Below, in pieces: positions 1 through 3,827 of a stretch of 7,365 nt of DNA (the first letter of the stretch is position 1; each line of letters starts with the position of its first letter). The stretch spans positions 1-7,365 of the forward strand of contig DAOTNF010000030.1 in assembly GCA_035450685.1 (NCBI GenBank), given 5' to 3'. A program made the translations under genes and the position numbers. The notes beneath the pieces were generated by a model, which saw only the letters and a program-made list of their open reading frames with translations, did not search any database and was not told the DNA's origin. The DNA is from Syntrophosphaera sp035450685. Lineage in GTDB: Bacteria; Cloacimonadota; Cloacimonadia; Cloacimonadales; Cloacimonadaceae.

Positions 1-1953
1 AGCGGATCCAACGCCGCGTATCCCGACGAGGTATATCAGTGGCCACCCTATGAATTCACGATCGAGCCTGATCCCACCATCATCCTCCCCCACACCCAGA
101 ATTTCGGAACTGACGCCACTCCTGTCTGGCCACTCGGCTGGACCCAAACCTACTCAGGCGGAGTGATCTCCGACCGCTGGACTGTCTCTGCCTCCACAAA
201 CGCCGGCGGAACAGCCAACGAGATGAAGTGCTCGTGGTACGACGCAATCGGCGTCTCCCGCCTGATCACACCTCCCATCGATACCAACGGCATCCCCATG
301 TTTACAGCCAGTTTCAACCATTACTACAACGACTTTGGAGCTGGAGTAACGGCAAAACTGCAATACAGCCACGACCTTAACACCTGGTATGACACCGGCT
401 ATGCAATTATCAGCGGCTCGGGAAGTTTCGGTGCTTATGAGACCGTTACCATTTCCGGCCTGAACGCGCCTGTCACCTACCTGGCTTGGGTTATGGACGG
501 AAACCACTACCAGTTCAACTACTGGTATGTGGACGACGTTTACCTGGCTGTTCCCCATAATCTGGATGCCAAGGCTGTATCCATCGATATGTATCAGGTG
601 GTCGAGCCGCTTGCCTTCACCCCCATGGCCACAGTGGGCAACAACGGAACCCAGACCATCTCCTTCAACGTGACCATGACCATCGGTGGCACCACCCTGC
701 CTGCCCAGAGTGTAACCGCTCTGGCGCCGGAGGCTACTCAGCAGCTCAGCTTCGGCAGCTTCACGCCAGTGGCAAACACCTTCTACGATGTTACTGTCAC
801 CACCAACCTGGCTGGTGATGAAGACCCCGCCAACGATACCATAGCCGGCCAGTTCGTCTGTATTGAACTGAACAAGACCGCCTATGGGGACGTGTGCTTT
901 GATCCAGGTAATATTCTGGATGGCCCTGCCACCTTCAGCCTGCGGGACCCCGGCACCATCACCGATCTGCCGGAACCAAATCCATTTACCAGATTCCTGG
1001 CTGGCGCTGATTGGATCGACGGCGGATGGTGGGGCGTTGAGAACTACAACGATAGTTATCCCACGAGTGGAAAGTGGTGGCAGATCGACACTACCACCGG
1101 CGCGGGAACTATCAACGGCGATGTCGGCCTCTACCTGAGCGGCGTTGCCTGGGACCCTGTCGCTGACGTTGTCTACGGTGTCAACGCTAACAGCCTCTAC
1201 ACCTTGGACAAGCTCACCGGCGCTCCTACCCTGATTGGCCAATTGACCTGGGGTGGCGCAGCTTTCAATGGCAGATTGGTCGATATAGCCTGGAACAACT
1301 ATAACAGCACCCTCTACGCGCTTGATCTCGGCTACGACGCGGTGTTCACCATCGATCCTGTAACCCTGGCCGTTACACCCTTGGGCTATACAGTCGGTTA
1401 CGACCTCGAGTATGCCCAGGGCATGGCCTTCGACCAGGATACCGGATTTCTCTATCTGGCTGCCTCTACCGATGACGACGGCTTCCTCTTGTGGGTGAAC
1501 ACCAACCAGCCTGATGCTGATGGCTATATGGGTGAAACATACTATGTCGGCAGACTTCAAAGAGGCTGCGAGGTTGACGGATTTGTGATCCCCTATCCGC
1601 AACTGGCAATCCCTGACCTCACCATTGCCCTCGAGTCAGGCGTACCCACCCTCAGCTGGAACTCCATTGTCGGCGCCACCGCTTACAATGTATATGGTTC
1701 CAACGATCCCTACGCGGATGATCCCTGGACATTGCTTGCTGCCACTCCCAACACCACTTACGCGTACACTGGCAACGAACCCTATCACTTCTTCAAGGTC
1801 ACTGCCTTTACCGGCTTAGCCACTGCGCGGACTCAGTTCTCTGGCCTCGACAGAGTGAGACAAGTGTTCCAGCCCACCAGGGTTCAGTATAACAGAGACA
1901 TCCAACCACAAGCTACTGGAACAAGAGCCTCCAAGACCAAGCCTGTGAAGTAA
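1..1953 (+). CDS. Large secreted multi-domain surface protein A, 3' part (anchor-J, Ig/CARDB-like, propeller, FN3-like modules)
   Basis: The frame is open from the first base to the TAA at 1951-1953, giving 650 codons; the start lies outside the window. Residues below count from base 1. Residues 1-22 are the end of a fibronectin-like module ending QWPPYEFTIE. Residues about 30-184 form a choice-of-anchor J/cleaved-adhesin-like module, opening with QNF...PLGW and closing with WYVDDVYL. Residues about 188-290 are a CARDB/Ig-like module. Residues about 290-527 look like a beta-propeller: GVAWDP (381), DIAWNN (428) and GMAFDQ (474) recur every 46-47 residues. Residues about 536-602 are an FN3-like module (GATAYNVYGSNDPY ... 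HFFKVTAF). Modules of these families are usually extracellular and bind carbohydrate or protein; adhesion is inferred. No catalytic motif was seen. A 48-residue Arg/Lys-rich tail follows the last module, where such proteins normally stop. Frame and class are secure; the exact role is unknown. Confidence 0.9.
   Translation, partial: SGSNAAYPDEVYQWPPYEFTIEPDPTIILPHTQNFGTDATPVWPLGWTQTYSGGVISDRWTVSASTNAGGTANEMKCSWYDAIGVSRLITPPIDTNGIPMFTASFNHYYNDFGAGVTAKLQYSHDLNTWYDTGYAIISGSGSFGAYETVTISGLNAPVTYLAWVMDGNHYQFNYWYVDDVYLAVPHNLDAKAVSIDMYQVVEPLAFTPMATVGNNGTQTISFNVTMTIGGTTLPAQSVTALAPEATQQLSFGSFTPVANTFYDVTVTTNLAGDEDPANDTIAGQFVCIELNKTAYGDVCFDPGNILDGPATFSLRDPGTITDLPEPNPFTRFLAGADWIDGGWWGVENYNDSYPTSGKWWQIDTTTGAGTINGDVGLYLSGVAWDPVADVVYGVNANSLYTLDKLTGAPTLIGQLTWGGAAFNGRLVDIAWNNYNSTLYALDLGYDAVFTIDPVTLAVTPLGYTVGYDLEYAQGMAFDQDTGFLYLAASTDDDGFLLWVNTNQPDADGYMGETYYVGRLQRGCEVDGFVIPYPQLAIPDLTIALESGVPTLSWNSIVGATAYNVYGSNDPYADDPWTLLAATPNTTYAYTGNEPYHFFKVTAFTGLATARTQFSGLDRVRQVFQPTRVQYNRDIQPQATGTRASKTKPVK
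37..66 (+). repeat. Short direct repeat shared with gene B (copy 1)
   Basis: These 30 bases match 6261-6290 of gene B at 28 positions; both encode QWPPYEFTIE. They sit at the junction between a fibronectin-like module and the following anchor-J module. The anchor-J modules that follow are dissimilar in the two genes, so this is one edge of a mosaic block. Confidence 0.85.
574..885 (+). repeat. 312-bp intragenic direct repeat, copy 1 (CARDB/Ig-like module of gene A)
   Basis: An ungapped hand alignment with 6816-7127 shows 25 mismatches in 312 bases, about 92% identity, in the same reading frame. It starts at AVSI(D/E)MYQ and runs into LNKT-A-Y, so it covers the whole Ig-like module and the first residues of the propeller. 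Identity falls quickly upstream, where the anchor-J module is unrelated in sequence. It falls more gradually downstream in the propeller. This points to recent duplication or gene conversion confined to this module. Confidence 0.9.
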
Positions 1954-1967
1954 ACCCAATAAAACCC

Positions 1968-1985
1968 TGGCGGAACTATCCGCCA
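1968..1985 (+). other. Small perfect hairpin just after gene A
   Basis: TGGCGGA, loop ACTA, TCCGCCA form a 7-bp perfect stem starting 14 bases after the stop codon. It has no T-run. It directly precedes the strong terminator and may protect the mRNA 3' end; that role is inference. Confidence 0.55.
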
Positions 1986-1993
1986 ACCAGCAT

Positions 1994-2021
1994 AAACCCC
2001 CGCAGCGCCGCGGGGGTTTTT
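1994..2021 (+). terminator. Intrinsic terminator of gene A
   Basis: AAACCCCCGC (1994-2003) pairs perfectly with GCGGGGGTTT (2010-2019) around the six-base loop AGCGCC. The stem is very GC-rich and ends in a run of five T (2017-2021). It begins 40 bases after the TAA of gene A. The A-run on the left side could also let it work, more weakly, for transcripts arriving on the - strand. Confidence 0.9.
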
Positions 2022-2050
2022 CGTTTCATCCTCTGTGCAAATAATAGAAC

Positions 2051-2084
2051 GCGGATGACAGGATCGACAGGATCAGCAGGATAT
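2051..2084 (+). repeat. Nonamer array, copy 1 (unit GACAGGATC)
   Basis: Three 9-base units follow GCGGAT: GACAGGATC at 2057-2065, GACAGGATC at 2066-2074 and AGCAGGATA at 2075-2083. The 34-base block recurs at 2857-2890 with two mismatches. Confidence 0.8.
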
Positions 2085-2089
2085 TTGAA

Positions 2090-2121
2090 GGTGGAAAGGT
2101 GGAATGGTGGAATGGTGAAAA
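2090..2121 (+). repeat. Octamer array, copy 1 (unit GGTGGAAT)
   Basis: Four consecutive 8-base units are seen: GGTGGAAA, GGTGGAAT, GGTGGAAT, GGTGAAAA. A more degenerate relative lies at 2829-2851. Here the array lies to the right of the nonamer array; in the second locus it lies to the left. Confidence 0.8.
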
Positions 2122-2141
2122 GGAGCCCCAAAACAAAGTCC

Positions 2142-2237
2142 ACCAGGCTATATACCGCGTCATCCCGGGCAAGCCGGGGTCCTCGCCAAAGCGCGTAGCG
2201 GTTTGGTGGGGTGAGTTGACCCGGGATCCAGTCTTTT
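2142..2237 (+). repeat. 96-bp nested palindromic repeat, copy 1
   Basis: It matches 3099-3194 at 93 of 96 positions. The outer stem pairs ATCCCGGG (2162-2169) with CCCGGGAT (2220-2227) and CAA (2170-2172) with TTG (2216-2218), with A2219 bulged. The inner stem pairs CCTCGCCAAA (2181-2190) with TTTGGTGGGG (2202-2211), with two G-T wobbles, around a loop carrying GCGTAGCG. It ends in GTCTTTT. It begins with ACCAGGCTATATACCG, the module common to most elements of this region. This looks like a REP/BIME-like dispersed element; the family is not identified. Confidence 0.85.
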
Positions 2238-2270
2238 GGAAACAATCACCCCGACCCTAAAACAAACCAC

Positions 2271-2330
2271 ACCAGACTATAAAGCCGTGTCATCCCGGGC
2301 AAGCTTGCTTGACCCGGGATCCAGTCTTTT
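2271..2330 (+). repeat. Short version of the palindromic repeat
   Basis: It shares the ACCAGACTATA...CCG.GTCATCCCGGGCAAG start and the TTGACCCGGGATCCAGTCTTTT end of the 96-bp element, but the inner stem is missing. ATCCCGGG (2292-2299) pairs with CCCGGGAT (2313-2320) and CAAGC (2300-2304) with GCTTG (2307-2311), with one bulged A. The stem followed by CCAGTCTTTT resembles an intrinsic terminator on the + strand. It may be the ancestral form or a deletion product. Confidence 0.8.
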
Positions 2331-2382
2331 GGGAATGTCCATAGAAAGGTATAGAGGTGCCATGAACACAAGGCAAAATGAT

Positions 2383-2474
2383 TTATCCGTTAATCCTTGT
2401 AATCCGTTTCATCCGTATGATGCCTGGTATGCCAATCTTATACGGATTGACGGATTTGACTGATTTACGGATTA
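2383..2474. repeat. Long interrupted inverted repeat with 8-9 base internal period
   Basis: The left arm (2383-2417) carries ATCCGT-like words every 8-9 bases. The right arm (2441-2474) carries their complement ACGGAT at similar spacing. Allowing one gap, the arms pair over about 34 bases with a minority of mismatches, leaving a 23-base loop (2418-2440). It could form a long imperfect hairpin or cruciform. The right arm runs into a promoter-like site. Confidence 0.75.
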
Positions 2475-2486
2475 CTATGGTATAAT
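2456..2486 (+). promoter_or_regulatory. Extended -10 sigma-70-like promoter
   Basis: TTGACT (2456-2461), a 19-base spacer and a perfect TATAAT (2481-2486) preceded by TG at 2478-2479 give an extended -10 promoter. The -35 hexamer lies inside the right arm of the inverted repeat. No gene starts within reach downstream, so it may be fortuitous or drive a non-coding transcript. Confidence 0.45.
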
Positions 2487-2537
2487 AGGAAGGCGTTCTC
2501 CCACCAGCCCCAAAACAAAACATCACCAGACCTACAA

Positions 2538-2565
2538 TCCGCGTTATTCCGCGTTTATCTGCGTG
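2538..2565 (+). repeat. Decamer-like array (GCGTTATTCC, GCGTTTATCT, GCGTGA)
   Basis: Three GCGT-headed words at 10-base spacing (2541, 2551, 2561) follow the module CACCAGACCTACAATCC. The pattern is another short-period array of this intergenic region, joined to the same upstream module as the palindromic repeats. Confidence 0.55.
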
Positions 2566-2622
2566 AACCCAACGCCTCCACACCGACCCTGAAACAAGCA
2601 CCCAATCAAAAAACAACTGGCA

Positions 2623-2793
2623 TCAATTACTTGACATTCGCATAAATAATCCTATATAATCCGCAATATGCTTCATAGCGCCGTCCCTTGCTGCTACTGC
2701 GTTTGGTGCCATCATCCTTAGGTCATCCCTCACCAAGTTAAGGTTGACCCCAGGAAAACCCTCGCTTGTAAGGGTGATGCAAATGAGAGCCAT
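2623..2793 (-). CDS. Doubtful 56-codon ORF on the - strand
   Basis: ATG (complement of 2791-2793) to TGA (complement of 2623-2625) encodes 56 residues with a natural-looking central part (VRDDLRMMAPNAVAARDGAM then KHIADYIGLF) that could be helical. The frame extends further upstream without a stop, but there it runs through repeat sequence. The GGGGGAGG before the ATG touches the start codon, too close for a normal ribosome binding site. No family is recognised. It may be the remnant of a longer gene or part of a dispersed element; translation is unproven. Confidence 0.25.
   Translation of the reverse strand: MALICITLTSEGFPGVNLNLVRDDLRMMAPNAVAARDGAMKHIADYIGLFMRMSSN
2631..2660 (+). promoter_or_regulatory. 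Perfect-hexamer sigma-70 promoter without an obvious gene
   Basis: TTGACA (2631-2636), an 18-base spacer and TATAAT (2655-2660) match the housekeeping consensus exactly. A transcript would start near 2667. The only ATG close by (2668) opens 17 codons without a ribosome binding site. The product would be a non-coding RNA, or a very long leader reaching gene B 1.16 kb downstream. It also lies opposite the end of the doubtful - strand ORF. Confidence 0.55.
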
Positions 2794-2828
2794 CCTCCCC
2801 CATAATATATAGGTGCTACGATAAAACC

Positions 2829-2851
2829 GTGGAAAGGTGAAATGGTAAGAT
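2829..2851 (+). repeat. Octamer array, copy 2 (degenerate)
   Basis: GTGGAAA, GGTGAAAT and GGTAAGAT repeat the theme of the array at 2090-2121. It is followed six bases later by the second nonamer array. Confidence 0.55.
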
Positions 2852-2856
2852 AGAAT

Positions 2857-2890
2857 GCGGATAACAGGATCGACAGGATCTGCAGGATAT
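2857..2890 (+). repeat. Nonamer array, copy 2
   Basis: It matches 2051-2084 at 32 of 34 positions and keeps the three GACAGGATC-like units. Confidence 0.8.
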
Positions 2891-2932
2891 AGATTGAAAT
2901 AGACCTTTGTTGAAAGGGTGGTAAGTGACCAC

Positions 2933-3072
2933 CCGACCCCGAAACAAATTACACCAAAACTACAAAACCGTGTCATCTCGAGGGGGGGGGTGGCAAAGTC
3001 CGTTTGCCACAGAGATCGGAGGTCTCTCCCCAACAGGCAACTCCGTCGCCTCTGCCGAACAGACTTCGGCAG
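2933..3072 (+). repeat. Composite element: common upstream module plus a three-hairpin body
   Basis: CGACCCCGAAACAAATTACA and ...CCGTGTCAT (to 2975) repeat the module that precedes the palindromic elements. The body after it differs. It holds TCTCGA and a run of nine G (2982-2990), then GTGGCAAA/TTTGCCAC (2990-2997 with 3003-3010, loop GTCCG), AGAGA/TCTCT (3011-3015 with 3023-3027) and CTGCCGAA/TTCGGCAG (3052-3059 with 3065-3072, loop CAGAC). The first and last stems are perfect 8-bp stems. Confidence 0.65.
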
Positions 3073-3098
3073 CCCGACCACGAAACAAACCAAACCAA

Positions 3099-3194
3099 AC
3101 CAGACTATATACCGCATCATCCCGGGCAAGCCGGGGTCCTCGCCAAAGCGCGTAGCGGTTTGGTGGGGTGGGTTGACCCGGGATCCAGTCTTTT
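3099..3194 (+). repeat. 96-bp nested palindromic repeat, copy 2
   Basis: It differs from 2142-2237 at three positions, all A/G changes, one of them in the inner part. Both stems are kept. It is preceded by a short AAACC run (3085-3100) and followed, as copy 1 is, by GAAACAA and a further unit start. Confidence 0.85.
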
Positions 3195-3214
3195 AGAAAC
3201 AACTACCCAGCCCC

Positions 3215-3280
3215 GAAACAAGCACCCCAAGCCATAAACCCGAATCATCCCTGACAAGCTGTGTTTGACCAAGGTTCCGC
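3215..3280 (+). repeat. Decayed unit of the composite repeat
   Basis: GAAACAAGCACC...ATAAACCCGAATCATCCCTGACAAG and then TTGACCAAGG follow the order of the short palindromic element (2251-2330), but the two arms no longer pair well. It reads as a degenerate copy. A still weaker resemblance (GTCATCCC...TTGACCCCAGG) lies at 2722-2757. Confidence 0.45.
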
Positions 3281-3295
3281 TCAATAAAAAAAGGC

Positions 3296-3324
3296 TTGAC
3301 ATCTTTTCAGTATGCAAGGAAAAT
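3296..3324 (+). promoter_or_regulatory. Candidate promoter upstream of the gene B leader
   Basis: A perfect TTGACA (3296-3301) follows an A-run (3286-3292). With a 17-base spacer the -10 would be GAAAAT (3319-3324), four of six consensus positions. It is the nearest good -35 to gene B, and a transcript from it would have a leader of about 500 bases. The same bases, read on the - strand, form a CTTGCAT/ATGTCAAG stem followed by seven T, so a - strand terminator is an alternative reading. Confidence 0.4.
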
Positions 3325-3402
3325 TGCGTGCAGTATTGGGAAGCGCGTGGGGATTGGTTTTCAGCCCTGTTCGTTGTGTTTCAGAGATACCTTGGAAAAG
3401 TA

Positions 3403-3539
3403 TTTTTGGGAGACGGAACGGAAAGCCGCCCCGCGGCAGATAAATGCTAAAGGGAGACAAGATGGGAACTGGTTTTGCTGCCTCTGGCAGTGTTTTATGT
3501 CCGCGCCCGGATCGGGTCGCTCTCCCTATGTACCCAAAA
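3403..3539 (+). ncRNA. Possible structured RNA or leader domain
   Basis: Several GC-rich hairpins lie in a row: GCCGC/GCGGC (3425-3429 with 3433-3437, loop CCC), CTGCC/GGCAG (3478-3482 with 3486-3490, loop TCT) and GCG-CCCG/CGGG-T-CGC (3503-3509 with 3513-3520, loop GAT). They are enclosed by a possible long-range stem TTTTGGG/CCCAAAA (3404-3410 with 3533-3539), which competes with GGGAGA/TCTCCC (3408-3413 with 3521-3526). No known RNA family was recognised. The arrangement fits a multi-branched leader RNA, but pairing alone in GC-rich sequence is weak evidence. Confidence 0.25.
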
Positions 3540-3755
3540 CCGTCAATAAACACACCAGTTTTAGATTCACAAAATCATCCTTCAAATTCGGTTTTTCCCC
3601 ACGCCACGCCGCAGGTATCCAGACACGAAGTAACATCGCACATTACATCAAGACCGGCTGCCCCAGGCAAAGCAACGGGAAAAAAGCTTAACCTCTCATC
3701 TTCAAAAGCAATCCAGGGGCTACTGCGTAGCCGGGAGGTCATTCTACCGGGCTGA
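3462..3755 (+). CDS. Doubtful 97-residue ORF before gene B
   Basis: ATG at 3462 follows AGGGAG (3451-3456) at a five-base spacing, a usable ribosome binding site, and the frame ends at TGA 3753-3755. The product is rich in Ser, Pro and Thr, has no signal peptide, membrane segment or recognised domain, and ends IQGLLRSREVILPG. Other frames in the same stretch are also open, so openness is not informative. The end of the frame lies within a strong hairpin. It could be a small or leader peptide, but a non-coding leader is at least as likely. Confidence 0.25.
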   Translation: MGTGFAASGSVLCPRPDRVALPMYPKPSINTPVLDSQNHPSNSVFPHATPQVSRHEVTSHITSRPAAPGKATGKKLNLSSSKAIQGLLRSREVILPG

Positions 3756-3767
3756 AACAATAGCCCC
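3716..3767 (+). promoter_or_regulatory. Two competing hairpins before gene B
   Basis: GGGGCTA (3716-3722) can pair with TAGCCCC (3761-3767) in a 7-bp outer stem. Alternatively, GGCTA (3718-3722) can pair with TAGCC (3728-3732) in a tight hairpin with loop CTGCG. The two folds share the same strand and exclude each other. The outer fold is followed by TACATTTT, a weak terminator-like tail, 60 bases before the gene B start. An attenuator is possible but not shown. Confidence 0.35.
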
Positions 3768-3814
3768 TACATTTTGGTTAAATCGAAACAAATTAATTCT
3801 TACTATACCTCTTC

Positions 3815-3820
3815 AAGGAG
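3815..3820 (+). promoter_or_regulatory. Ribosome binding site of gene B
   Basis: AAGGAG lies seven bases before the ATG at 3828. It fixes the start, which is immediately followed by a signal peptide. Confidence 0.9.
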
Positions 3821-3827
3821 AGATGTT

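Larger units (their letters stand above)
1954..3827. other. 1.87-kb intergenic region made of repeats and hairpins
   Basis: No gene with convincing coding signs lies here. The stretch holds the gene A terminator, at least seven partial copies of a module built around GAAACAA and ACCAGACTATA, three kinds of hairpin body, short-period arrays with 8-, 9- and 10-base units, a long interrupted inverted repeat, three promoter-like sites and a hairpin-rich leader before gene B. Reading frames within it run across the repeats and change with them, which argues against translation. Such dense packing suggests a landing zone for repeat elements that spares the large surface genes on each side. Confidence 0.8.

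Noticed and set aside
154..1602. Open frame of 482 codons on the - strand opposite gene A
   Set aside because: It lies wholly opposite a better coding frame with recognisable modules. Its length follows from the codon use of gene A, and it has no recognisable domain or suitable ribosome binding site.
1807..1953. Type IX secretion or sortase signal at the end of gene A
   Set aside because: The tail lacks the beta-sandwich pattern and conserved motifs of a type IX C-terminal domain, and has no LPXTG plus hydrophobic segment.
2722..2757. Further copy of the short palindromic repeat
   Set aside because: Only the ends (GTCATCCC and TTGACCCC) resemble it, and the arms do not pair well; it is too degenerate to list as a firm copy.
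2051..3280. CRISPR array
   Set aside because: The repeats are of different kinds, differ in length, and lack regular unique spacers; no cas gene is present.
3281..3553. 90-codon - strand frame and the overlapping 131-codon + strand frame (3296-3691)
   Set aside because: Several frames on both strands are open in this stretch, no start has a convincing ribosome binding site, and the products show no recognisable features.
3801..3806. TACTAT as the -10 of gene B
   Set aside because: It lies only nine bases before the ribosome binding site, with no -35 at a suitable distance, so the start point would leave almost no leader.
1954..3827. tRNA or other classical RNA gene
   Set aside because: No T-loop (GTTCGA-type) with matching acceptor arms was found in the intergenic sequence, and no rRNA, tmRNA or RNase P hallmark was recognised.
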